Shown: positions 53,632 through 61,542, counted from the stretch's first letter. The stretch is 64,000 bases of DNA from Pedobacter xixiisoli (GCF_900215335.1 NZ_OCMT01000003.1:806001-870000), one strand, 5' to 3'. The notes: generated by a model not told the origin, from the letters alone. Program-made: numbers and translations.

Positions 53632-55404
53632 ATGAATTTTATCGTCGCTGGCGCAGTTAATGCCGTTAAAGAATTATATGGGCAGGAAATTGCCGAGAAT
53701 ATAATCAACATACAAGAAACACGTAAGGAATTTGAAGGGCAGGTAACTATCGTCGTATTTCCTTTTGTGCGGTTTTCTAAAAAATCTCCAGAAGAAACAG
53801 CCAACGACATCGGTACTTATTTACAGCAAAACGTAGCAGAAGTTGAAGGCTTTAACGTAGTCAAAGGTTTCTTAAACTTAGTAATTGCCGAAAGCTACTG
53901 GATAAAATTATTCAATGGTACCTTGTTACAGCCAGATTTTCTAGCCATAAAACCTCGTGGCGAAAAGGTAATGGTAGAATATTCTTCGCCAAACACCAAC
54001 AAGCCTTTACACTTAGGGCACGTACGTAACAATTTATTAGGCTACTCAGTTTCTGAGCTGTTAAAAGCTGATGGCTACGATGTTATTAAAGTGAACTTGG
54101 TGAACGATAGAGGGATCCATATCTGTAAGTCGATGTTGGCTTGGGAAAAATGGGGCGGAGGCGAAACTCCTGAAAGTTCTGGCCTAAAAGGCGACCATTT
54201 GGTAGGTAAATACTATGTGGTTTTTGATAAGGAATACAAAAAGGAAATTGAAACTTTAGTAGCCGAAGGGCAAACTGAAGACGAAGCAAAGAAAAATGCA
54301 CCATTGATTAAAGCAGCGCAACAAATGTTGTTGAAATGGGAGCAAGGCGATACCGAGGTAGTAGGTTTGTGGGAAAAAATGAATGGTTGGGTTTACGCTG
54401 GTTTCGATGTTACTTATAAAAAACTAGGGGTAGATTTCGATAAATACTACTACGAGAGCAATACTTATTTATTAGGAAAAGATAGCGTAGAAGAAGGCTT
54501 AGCCAAGGGTGTTTTCTTTAAAAAAGAAGATGGCTCGGTATGGATCGACTTAACGGCTGATGGCTTAGACCAGAAATTGGTTTTACGTGCCGATGGTACT
54601 TCGGTATACATTACCCAAGATTTAGGTACTGCCCAAATGAAATACGATGATTTCGGCATGGATAAGTCGATTTACGTAGTAGGTAATGAGCAAGATTACC
54701 ACTTCAAAGTGTTGTTCTTGATTTTAGAGAAACTGGGTAAAAGCTGGGCTAATGGTCTTTACCACTTGTCTTATGGCATGGTAGATTTACCTAGCGGAAA
54801 GATGAAAAGTCGAGAAGGTACCGTAGTAGATGCCGATGATTTAGTGAACGAAATGGTAGAAACGGCTAAGCAAAAGACAGAAGAATTGGGTAAAACCAAC
54901 GATTTTTCCGAAGCCGATAAGGAAGACTTATATACGACTATCGGTTTGGGCGCTTTAAAGTATTTCCTGTTAAAAGTGGAGCCTAAGAAACGCTTATTGT
55001 TCGACCCAGCCGAGTCTATCGATTTTCAAGGGAATACAGGGCCATTTATTCAGTATACCCACGCTCGTATCAAATCTTTGTTAAGCAGAGCTGATTATCA
55101 ATTCGAAGAGGCTAATTATACCAACATCAAGCTAACACCAACAGAGTTGGAAATGGTGATGTTGTTGGCTAAATATCCAGCGGAGATTTCAGAAGCGGCG
55201 AAAGCTTACAGTCCGGCGTTTATTGCGAACTATTTGTATGAAGTAGCGAAGTTGTTCAATAAGTTTTACCACGAAGTACCGCCAATTATCAAGGAGGAAG
55301 ATGCTGCGGTAAAACAACACCGTTTAAATATCTGTAAAATTGCAGCAGATGTGATCAAATCTGGAATGAATATTTTAGGGATTCATGTTCCTGAGAGAAT
55401 GTAA
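53632..55404 (+). CDS. argS: Arginine-tRNA ligase
   Basis: Class I aminoacyl-tRNA synthetase charging tRNA-Arg. The 590-residue protein has the N-terminal additional domain (about 1-100). The HIGH signature is HLGH in SSPNTNKPLHLGHVRNN. The KMSKS equivalent is KMKSR in LPSGKMKSREGTVVDADD. The anticodon-binding DALR domain is C-terminal, with the conserved end GMNILGIHVPERM. Length is normal for the family. The ATG is fixed by the promoter box directly upstream. Confidence 0.97.
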   Translation: MNFIVAGAVNAVKELYGQEIAENIINIQETRKEFEGQVTIVVFPFVRFSKKSPEETANDIGTYLQQNVAEVEGFNVVKGFLNLVIAESYWIKLFNGTLLQPDFLAIKPRGEKVMVEYSSPNTNKPLHLGHVRNNLLGYSVSELLKADGYDVIKVNLVNDRGIHICKSMLAWEKWGGGETPESSGLKGDHLVGKYYVVFDKEYKKEIETLVAEGQTEDEAKKNAPLIKAAQQMLLKWEQGDTEVVGLWEKMNGWVYAGFDVTYKKLGVDFDKYYYESNTYLLGKDSVEEGLAKGVFFKKEDGSVWIDLTADGLDQKLVLRADGTSVYITQDLGTAQMKYDDFGMDKSIYVVGNEQDYHFKVLFLILEKLGKSWANGLYHLSYGMVDLPSGKMKSREGTVVDADDLVNEMVETAKQKTEELGKTNDFSEADKEDLYTTIGLGALKYFLLKVEPKKRLLFDPAESIDFQGNTGPFIQYTHARIKSLLSRADYQFEEANYTNIKLTPTELEMVMLLAKYPAEISEAAKAYSPAFIANYLYEVAKLFNKFYHEVPPIIKEEDAAVKQHRLNICKIAADVIKSGMNILGIHVPERM

Positions 55405-55415
55405 TATTAATTCAA

Positions 55416-55487
55416 AAGTTAAAAGTAAAAATTCAAAAATTGTATAGCTCAATGTCGTTTTTACTTTTGAATTTTTACTTTTAACTT
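55416..55487. repeat. 23-bp perfect inverted repeat (AAGTTAAAAGT type) between argS and TSUP gene
   Basis: The left arm 55416-55438 begins AAGTTAAAAGTAAAAATTC; its exact inverse occupies 55465-55487, with a 26-nt loop. It starts 12 bp after the argS stop and ends 7 bp before the GTG start of the next gene. It could terminate argS or hide the next start. Similar wording (AAAAGTTACGAGTTAAAAGT) occurs in the gap at 13465-13492. Confidence 0.8.
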
Positions 55488-55494
55488 CATCTAA

Positions 55495-56289
55495 GTGCAG
55501 GAGATTTTAACTTTTGTAAGTACACATTTTAATGAGCTGGCATTGCTTTGCATTGCTGCATTTGCTGCAGGTTTTATCGATGCCATTGTAGGTGGTGGCG
55601 GTTTGTTGCAAACCCCAGCTACCTTGTTAATTCTGCCTCAATATCCCGTGGCTACTTTATTAGGTACGGTTAAAATTCCTTCATTGGCTGGTACGGCGGT
55701 GGCTTCGGTAAAATATGCCAAGCAAGTAAAATTTAAATTGCCCATTCTGGCAAGTTGTACCATTGCTGCTTTCATCGCTTCGCTTTCTGGTGCCTATTTG
55801 GTGAGCACCATCGATAACAAGCATATCAAGCCCATCATCTTAGTGGTGCTGGTTGCTGTGGCGCTATATACCTACTTCAATAAAAATTTTGGTGTACAGC
55901 AAGAGAAAAATCAGACAGTAAAGAAACAACTGCTTTTAGCCTGCTTGTTCGGACTAATCATAGGTTTTTATGATGGACTGATTGGCCCAGGTACCGGTTC
56001 GTTTTTGATTCTTGCTTTTGTAGGTATCCTAGGTTTCGACTTTGTTGGTGCCAGTGCCCACGCTAAAATTGTAAACGTAGGCACTAACTTGGCTGCATTG
56101 GTGTATTTCAGTTCTACTGGTCATGTACTTTTCGAATATGCGATCCCAATGGCTATTTTTAATGTGCTTGGGTCTTTCCTAGGTGCTAAGCTCGCTTTAC
56201 TAAAAGGAAATAAGTTTATCCGTATTTTCTTCTTAATCGTTGTGTTCGGAACAATTTTGAGGTTCGCTTACGATGTGTTTTTGAAGTAG
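55495..56289 (+). CDS. TSUP-family (TauE/SafE) membrane permease
   Basis: A 264-residue polytopic membrane protein of the TSUP family, members of which export sulfite, sulfonates or related anions. About eight hydrophobic segments are visible. The duplicated family motif is clear: AAGFIDAIVGGGGLLQTPATL near the N-terminus and GLIIGFYDGLIGPGTGSFLIL in the second half. The start is a GTG at 55495 because no ATG lies in frame before the first conserved segment. The hairpin just before it may affect translation. Cargo cannot be told from sequence. Confidence 0.9.
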   Translation: MQEILTFVSTHFNELALLCIAAFAAGFIDAIVGGGGLLQTPATLLILPQYPVATLLGTVKIPSLAGTAVASVKYAKQVKFKLPILASCTIAAFIASLSGAYLVSTIDNKHIKPIILVVLVAVALYTYFNKNFGVQQEKNQTVKKQLLLACLFGLIIGFYDGLIGPGTGSFLILAFVGILGFDFVGASAHAKIVNVGTNLAALVYFSSTGHVLFEYAIPMAIFNVLGSFLGAKLALLKGNKFIRIFFLIVVFGTILRFAYDVFLK

Positions 56290-56478
56290 GGATTAGTGGC
56301 CAGGTATGAGGTGCCAGTGGTCAGGAATTAGTAAGGAAGTCTGTAAAGTAGGTAGTCGGGAAGTTTTAAGTAAATACGCAGTTTAGCGAATCATCAAATC
56401 ACCACCTCTACAATTAACCAATTAAACAGTTAACCTCATTGAAAACTGACCACTGTCTACTGACCACTTCAGACTACT
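56290..56478. repeat. GGTCAGGAATTAG/CTGACCACT low-complexity inverted repeats
   Basis: The gap between convergent genes contains GATTAGTGGCCAGGTATGAG and GTGGTCAGGAATTAG (56290-56335). Inverse wording, CTGACCACTGTCTACTGACC, lies at 56447-56478 and reaches the end of the AI-2E gene. Same vocabulary as 57661-58010 and 10641-10671. The element probably forms a long imperfect hairpin serving both genes as a terminator (inference). Confidence 0.65.
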
Positions 56479-57595
56479 CCTTTATCGTCCCCGATTTCGT
56501 CTTCACATCTACTTTTTTCCGGTAAATTGAAAAGCTCATCGGACTCTTCGCTGGTCGCTCATCACCAAATAAAGCACCCCACTGTTTGAAGGTTTCCGTC
56601 CTATCAAAAATTACTTTTAACACCGCAATAATTGGCATGGACAAAAACATACCCGAGATACCTGCAATAGTTCCGCCAATTACAACGCCGAGAATAGAAA
56701 TTAAGGCGTTTATCTTGACTTTTGATCCTACAATACGAGGCATCAAAATATTATTGTCGAAGAACTGAACTACAGCAATCACCAATAGTACGGTAATTAC
56801 AGGGCCTAATTCAGTAGATGAGGTCAAAGTAATGAGTACACCTAAAACATTTCCAATTAAAGCCCCAACGTAAGGAATCAAGTTTAAGATCGCGAAGATT
56901 ACACCAATTAATAAAGCATGTTTAATACCGAATAACATCAGTGTTCCACCTAATAGAATGGTCATATAGGTGATCTGAATCAATAAACCGACCAAGTAAT
57001 TCTTGATAATGGCTTCTGCTTCGTAGGTAGCTTCCTTTACTTTAGGATGGTGCTCAGGCTTAAACCACATGAACACAAAACGCAATAGGATATCCTTATA
57101 AAAAAGAATCAGATAAATATAGATGGGAATTAGTCCGAGGAAAACAAAAATACCACTTAACGTTACTGCAGCACCACTTGCTGCCTTTCCCGCCATATTC
57201 AGCATATCATCACTTTTCTCGGTAATGAATTGCTTTTGTTTACCTATAGAAAAATCAGTGAAACTGCTGATCCACTGTTGTAAAGATTGTAAATGCTTGG
57301 CTACATTTTCCTTAATCTGGGGGAAGTCATTAACTAAAATCCCTATTTGCGCAGAAAAGAACCAGATGACACCAGCAATGAAAATGAAAACCAATAAAAT
57401 AGGTAGGATGATCGCTAGAGCTTCAGGGAATTTGTATTTCCTTAAAAAACGATAAATAGGTAACAATAGAATTGAAATGAAAAATGCCATGATTACCGGC
57501 ATAATGATATCGCTAGCAACAGCGAAAATACCGATACACAAGCAAAGACCTAATAATTCTATGGAGCGTTTTACCGTTAATGGGAGTTCTTTCAT
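56474..57595 (-). CDS. AI-2E family transporter (PF01594)
   Basis: A 373-residue polytopic membrane protein. The start at 57595 (MKELPLTVKRSIELL) fits the family better than 57628. Predicted spans lie in the N-terminal third and C-terminal half, around a soluble segment (about 85-150). The family blocks are NYLVGLLIQITYMTILLGG, GVIFAILNLIPYVGALIGN and DNNILMPRIVGSKVKINALISILGVVIGG. Members export quorum signals in a few cases, or act as Na+/H+ antiporters; the substrate here is unknown. It diverges from mnmE across a 433-bp repeat-rich region. Confidence 0.92.
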   Translation of the reverse strand: MKELPLTVKRSIELLGLCLCIGIFAVASDIIMPVIMAFFISILLLPIYRFLRKYKFPEALAIILPILLVFIFIAGVIWFFSAQIGILVNDFPQIKENVAKHLQSLQQWISSFTDFSIGKQKQFITEKSDDMLNMAGKAASGAAVTLSGIFVFLGLIPIYIYLILFYKDILLRFVFMWFKPEHHPKVKEATYEAEAIIKNYLVGLLIQITYMTILLGGTLMLFGIKHALLIGVIFAILNLIPYVGALIGNVLGVLITLTSSTELGPVITVLLVIAVVQFFDNNILMPRIVGSKVKINALISILGVVIGGTIAGISGMFLSMPIIAVLKVIFDRTETFKQWGALFGDERPAKSPMSFSIYRKKVDVKTKSGTIKE

Positions 57596-57660
57596 GATGA
57601 AGATGGTCGTAAATTTATTGCCTAACACTAAAGTAGGTAAATTGTTTTATTTAGGTAAAA

Positions 57661-58010
57661 GGGATTAGGATTTAGGGGTCAGGTATTAGTACGGAGGTTG
57701 GTTGATTAGGGGTCAGGTATCAGTAGTCAGGATTCAGGTATTTGTTTGAACGTTGGGTATTGTGATTTGGTGATTGGCATTAGTTGATCGGTTAGCTGGC
57801 GATTTGTTGATTCGGTGATTTGTATAGCTGTTCATATTTATAACTTACATTTTGCTAACTCCTCTGACCTTCCGATTAACCCCAACTAACAACCATGAGC
57901 CAACAACCATGAACTATCAACTATGAATCATCAACTATCGACAATGAACCAACTAACCCCTAACTCCTAATCCCTAGCCGCTGATTCCTGACCCCTGATA
58001 ACTCAACCAA
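57661..58010. repeat. 350-bp low-complexity inverted-repeat region between AI-2E gene and mnmE
   Basis: The left part uses the words GATTAGGATTTAGGGGTCAGG, TTGATTAGGGGTCAGGTATC and AGTAGTCAGGATTCAGG. The right part holds inverse words: ACTAACCCCTAACTCCTAATCC and GCTGATTCCTGACCCCTGA. The centre has near-tandem ACAACCATGA, ACTATCAACTATGA and ATCATCAACTATCGAC units. Overall it can form a long imperfect cruciform. No ORF, CRISPR-like regular spacing or transposase is present. The mnmE promoter follows at its right edge. Confidence 0.75.
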
Positions 58011-58016
58011 AAACCT

Positions 58017-58024
58017 TACTTTTG
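58017..58024 (+). promoter_or_regulatory. mnmE promoter -7 box (TACTTTTG), leaderless arrangement
   Basis: Exact match to TAnnTTTG, ending 4 nt before the mnmE ATG at 58029. Initiation at the usual distance would place the 5' end at the start codon. Confidence 0.65.
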
Positions 58025-58028
58025 CACC

Positions 58029-59387
58029 ATGTTAAATAACGATACCATTATTGCTTTATCTACGCCTCCTGGAAGTGGCGCTATTGGAGTCATCCGACTA
58101 TCTGGACCAGCAGCTATTTCTTTAACCAATCAGGTTTTCGGCGGCAAGGATTTAGAAAAGCAGGCTACCCATACCTTACACTTCGGTTTAATCAAAGACG
58201 GAGCGATAGTAGTCGATGAGGTGGTCGTATCGTTATTTGTAGGACCGAAATCTTATACTAAAGAAAATGTGGTAGAGATTTCTTGCCATGGTTCTAACTA
58301 CATCATTCAACAGATCATAAGCTTATTGATCAGTAAAGGCGCAAGAGCCGCCAAGCCCGGCGAATTTACTTTACGTGCTTTCCTTAATGGGGGCTTAGAT
58401 TTAAGTCAGGCAGAGGCCGTGGCCGATCTGATTGCTTCGGATAGTAAAGCCTCTCACGACGTAGCCATGCAGCAGATGCGTGGCGGTTTTTCTAACGAGT
58501 TAAAAGGCTTGCGTGAACAACTGATCCACTTTGCCAGTATGATTGAACTAGAATTGGACTTTGCGGAGGAAGATGTAGAATTTGCCAATCGCGACCAGTT
58601 GCAAGAGTTGGTACAGCGCATCAATAAAGTGCTGCAACGTCTAATCCACTCTTTTGAAGTAGGAAACGTGATTAAAAATGGTGTGCCTGTGGTTATTGCT
58701 GGTAAACCTAATGTAGGGAAATCAACTTTGTTAAATGCTTTGTTAAACGAAGAACGTGCCATTGTAAGTGATATTGCAGGTACTACCCGTGATACCATCG
58801 AAGACGAGATTAATATCAACGGGGTAGTTTTTAGGTTTATTGATACTGCAGGGATCCGTGAAACTGCCGATGTGATTGAGGCCAAAGGAGTGGAGCGCAG
58901 TTTAGAAAAAATGAAACAGGCCAAGCTAATCATTTACATGGTAGATGCGCAAGAGGAAGAAAGCGAAGTGTTAAAACAGTTGACTGAATTGGGTAAACAG
59001 GATACGCCATTCTTGTTCATCGTAAACAAGGCAGAGCTACTAAGCGCAACGCAAAGCAATTTTTATAAAGAGCACAATGCCTTGCTAATATCCGCAAGGG
59101 ATAAAATAGGTATGGATGTGTTGGAAGCGACTTTGTTAGAAAAAGTGAATTTAAGCAACGTTAACACTAGTGAAACCTTGGTCACCAACATTCGCCACGT
59201 AGAAGCGTTAAAGCAAACCCAAAACTCTTTAAATAGCGTACTGGAGAATATTTACAATCCGATAACTTCTGATTTTTTAGCGATGGATATCAAGCAGGCA
59301 TTGCATTACCTGGGCGAAATTACAGGCACGGTAACTACCGATGACCTGCTAGAAAACATCTTTACGAAGTTTTGCATTGGCAAGTAG
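58029..59387 (+). CDS. mnmE: tRNA modification GTPase MnmE (TrmE)
   Basis: With MnmG it installs the (carboxymethyl)aminomethyl group on U34 of tRNAs reading NNA/NNG. The 452-residue protein has the N-terminal tetrahydrofolate-binding domain (about 1-118) and a helical domain. The inserted G domain has G1 GKPNVGKS (225-232), G2 GTTRDT (251-256) and G3 DTAG (272-275). G4 reads VNKAE, with Glu in place of the usual Asp of NKxD. The C-terminal FCIGK motif with its catalytic cysteine is present. Length is normal. Confidence 0.97.
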   Translation: MLNNDTIIALSTPPGSGAIGVIRLSGPAAISLTNQVFGGKDLEKQATHTLHFGLIKDGAIVVDEVVVSLFVGPKSYTKENVVEISCHGSNYIIQQIISLLISKGARAAKPGEFTLRAFLNGGLDLSQAEAVADLIASDSKASHDVAMQQMRGGFSNELKGLREQLIHFASMIELELDFAEEDVEFANRDQLQELVQRINKVLQRLIHSFEVGNVIKNGVPVVIAGKPNVGKSTLLNALLNEERAIVSDIAGTTRDTIEDEININGVVFRFIDTAGIRETADVIEAKGVERSLEKMKQAKLIIYMVDAQEEESEVLKQLTELGKQDTPFLFIVNKAELLSATQSNFYKEHNALLISARDKIGMDVLEATLLEKVNLSNVNTSETLVTNIRHVEALKQTQNSLNSVLENIYNPITSDFLAMDIKQALHYLGEITGTVTTDDLLENIFTKFCIGK

Positions 59388-60159
59388 CTAAAATTGATTT
59401 AGAAAAAAAACCAATACTCAAATTACGTTCAAAGAAAGAAAAGAGACCAGATAGAACGTGCTGGTGGAACTAGAGGGTAAAATCATCAAATAACGAAAAT
59501 TGTCAATTGGTACTCTAGCCATGTTTTGCAGAAACCATTAATAATCCGTCATTCCGTATTCGATACGGGATCGTAATGCGGTAGTAGGTTAAATGCGCTA
59601 CTTAAGCACTCAAAGACAAACAGGCCATTAATTCCTGCTCCTCTCGCCCTTTCAGGGAGAACCGAAGCTCATTGATACAGAATAAACATACATACTTATC
59701 AATAGATGGCGAAGCCAGAGATGGTTAAATAACTGGCTAGTTTAGCATGTGCTATTGTTATCACCATAACATTGGTATTTCGGATAAGCAAATCGCTATA
59801 ACCATCATGCGTCTCCCTTTGGAGGGAGAATAAGAGGGAGGATTAGTAAAACTTACTATCAAAATTCATTCATATTTATTGTGATCGTTATACCACGTAA
59901 AAGATAAATTAAAATGATTGGTAACAACACCAACCACATGAGTAGATATTAAAACTATCTTAATATATGCACAATTTGGTAAAAAAGATTACATGGAGTG
60001 ATTAGGCCTTTGGATAAAATTAAATGGTAATATGCTGCGTTTTTTAGGTACGATTTCTTAAAAGACTACTTAAAAAACGCAATAAGTAAAGTTGCCCAAA
60101 GTGCTTTTTTATTAACTTAAAGAGGATTTTATTTTTTTTACTAACTATATTGTATTGCG
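59388..60159. other. Gene-free accessory stretch with repeat remnants
   Basis: About 770 bp without a supportable ORF. It holds a diverged TCATTCCGTATTCGATACGG copy (59548-59580). It also has CTCTCGCCCTTTCAGGGAGA at 59641 with ATGGCGAAGCCAGAGATGG at 59704, and GTCTCCCTTTGGAGGGAGA at about 59811. All three are members of families seen elsewhere in the window. A 14-bp stem (60037-60050 with 60067-60080, GCGTTTTTTA and TAAAAAACGC cores, one mismatch) lies near the right end. The base composition becomes more AT-rich toward 60120. Confidence 0.7.
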
Positions 60160-60167
60160 TATATTTG
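60160..60167 (+). promoter_or_regulatory. Promoter -7 box (TATATTTG) just before the cassette core
   Basis: Exact TAnnTTTG match ending 3 nt before the GTTAGCGGAA core. A transcript from it would start at about 60172-60176, inside the core, and run into the 60199 ORF. This resembles an integron-type promoter positioned to express whatever is inserted behind it. Confidence 0.55.
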
Positions 60168-60170
60168 AGA

Positions 60171-60180
60171 GTTAGCGGAA
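60171..60180 (+). other. Left core site GTTAGCGGAA of a putative gene cassette
   Basis: Ten bases exactly inverse to TTCCGCTAAC at 61133-61142; the match extends to 12 of 13. In integron logic this is the R' half-site to which the cassette's own R'' is complementary once the cassette is circular. There is no flanking target-site duplication (GAGA before, AAGG after), which argues against transposon terminal repeats. Confidence 0.6.
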
Positions 60181-60198
60181 ATTAATCCAGACCACTCT

Positions 60199-61131
60199 AT
60201 GAAACCAAAAGAAACTTGGGCAACGGAATTAAAAAACGGAATTTTTGGTGGACTAACACCAATGATTGACCCATTCGACAAAACAAAATTTTATATTTCG
60301 GACGGTTGGGGTTCATCATATCCTTCTATGAAATTAAGACAACTTTCTTTTGAGGATGGTAAAGAATTAAAAACAGCATCAATAAAGAATTCTGTACGTT
60401 GCTTATACTTCAATCCCGACAAAAGAAACATATTCGCTGTAACAGACAATAAAATATTTCTGATTAACAAAATCGACTTTTCAATTATCAAAAAATTTGA
60501 AAAGGGCATCCAAAAATACAGCGATTATATTTCATCAAATGACAAAGACACACTTTTACTGATGAACTATAATGCTGATTTTCTTTTTGTTTACAACTAT
60601 GAAACTGAAAAAGGATTAAAGAAAAAAGTAAAAACTTGTAGAGGAATTTATAAAGAAAGTGAGAATACGTATTTGCTTTTTTGCCCCAAAGCTGGAAGTA
60701 TACAGCAATATGATTTACAGACTAACAAACTAAAAGAAATTTTACAAACTGCTATTTTCTACAAAGCACATAAAAGTAAATCAGACAAATTTTATTTACA
60801 TTTAGGTAAGTTAATTGAAGCTACTTCAAACACTCACGAAAAAATTGAACCATTAAATCAAATTGATATTTACTCAAAGTCAGACCTAACAAACAAAAGT
60901 GAACTTAAATTTGATTTTCACTTTGACCAATTCATTGTTTCTGAAAATGAAGAAACGCTATATCTTATTCACAATAATAAATACTGGGTTTATTCGCTTC
61001 TAAAACAAAAAATTGAAGAAGAAATAATACTTGACGAAAAGGTAAGAATTGCTCAGCTTTTTGACGAACAAAAAGCATTCATAAGTTACGAATATGATAA
61101 ACCAGATAAAATAACTTATTGGAAATTTTAA
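60199..61131 (+). CDS. Cassette-borne protein of unknown function (beta-propeller-like)
   Basis: I do not recognise a named family. The 310-residue product has no signal peptide or membrane span. It consists of repeating hydrophobic beta-strand-like segments such as VRCLYFNPDKRNIFAVTDNKIFLINK, given here as residues about 67-92, and similar blocks near 105-135 and 235-275. This suggests a WD40/YVTN-like propeller. The gene is visibly more AT-rich than its neighbours, with many AAA and GAA codons. It starts 18 bp after the left core and its stop codon ends 1 bp before the right inverse core, which is the compact fit of a mobile gene cassette. Acquisition by transfer is inferred. Confidence 0.8.
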   Translation: MKPKETWATELKNGIFGGLTPMIDPFDKTKFYISDGWGSSYPSMKLRQLSFEDGKELKTASIKNSVRCLYFNPDKRNIFAVTDNKIFLINKIDFSIIKKFEKGIQKYSDYISSNDKDTLLLMNYNADFLFVYNYETEKGLKKKVKTCRGIYKESENTYLLFCPKAGSIQQYDLQTNKLKEILQTAIFYKAHKSKSDKFYLHLGKLIEATSNTHEKIEPLNQIDIYSKSDLTNKSELKFDFHFDQFIVSENEETLYLIHNNKYWVYSLLKQKIEEEIILDEKVRIAQLFDEQKAFISYEYDKPDKITYWKF

Positions 61132-61132
61132 C

Positions 61133-61287
61133 TTCCGCTAACAAGGGTTTTGCAATAGTGGGGCGAATCCCGAAGGGTCGGGACAAGATCTGCAAAGCTC
61201 AACAGTAGTTCTTCGATTGAACTGTTGTGCAAAATTGAAGATTTTCGCTTCGATTGCCCCACCATCGCAAAGCCCCGAAACGTTACC
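61133..61287 (+). other. attC-like recombination site (foldable palindrome) behind the cassette ORF
   Basis: Order seen: inverse core TTCCGCTAAC (61133-61142), spacer AA, arm GGGTTTTGCAATAGTGGGGC (61145-61164), a structured loop with small hairpins (TCCCG...CGGGA at 61168-61183 and CAAC...AGTTC...GAACT...GTTG), opposite arm GCCCCACCATCGCAAAGCCC (61256-61275), then CGAAACGTTACC with the presumed cut before TTA. The long arms pair at 17 of 20 positions plus one G-U. Layout R''-L''-loop-L'-R' matches attC sites. At about 155 bp it is longer than most, and the core GTTAGCG departs from GTTRRRY. The remaining 61288-61499 stretch holds no supportable gene. Confidence 0.6.
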
Positions 61288-61499
61288 ACCAATACTAATA
61301 CGACAATGTTCTTCAAGAAAAAGAAATTAGCTAAATGTTGTTCAATATAAATTTCGGACAAAAATCAACAAATAATTGTTGCTCCCCGACATATCAATAA
61401 AGCTTAGATCGTAAACAAAAAAATAGTAGAATTATAGATTTAATTCTCCCAGAAAATAATTTACTTATTTTAAAAGTTCAATGCCATAATTAAACAAAT

Positions 61500-61523
61500 T
61501 ACCGTAGGATAACACCTACGGTA
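61500..61523 (-). terminator. Hairpin behind the amidase gene
   Basis: Arms TACCGTAGG (61500-61508) and CCTACGGTA (61515-61523) are perfectly paired around ATAACA. It lies 19 bp beyond the stop of the minus-strand amidase gene, with a weak AT-rich tail (AATTTGTTTAAT). Confidence 0.75.
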
Positions 61524-61542
61524 CTGTTAAAAATCATTAACA

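Noticed and set aside
57661..58010. Possible CRISPR array
   Set aside because: The repeated words are short and irregular, occur in both orientations and have no constant spacer length; no cas genes are nearby.
58454..58933. 159-codon minus-strand ORF opposite mnmE
   Set aside because: Antisense shadow of the conserved mnmE reading frame, serine-rich as expected for such shadows.
60171..61142. Cassette cores as terminal inverted repeats of a transposon or MITE
   Set aside because: Only 10-12 bp are inverted, no target duplication flanks them, no transposase is present, and the long palindrome exists on one side only, which fits attC better.
61128..61361. 77-codon minus-strand ORF overlapping the attC-like palindrome
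   Set aside because: It lies across the two palindrome arms and overlaps the end of the cassette ORF; its open frame is explained by the repeat and it shows no family features.
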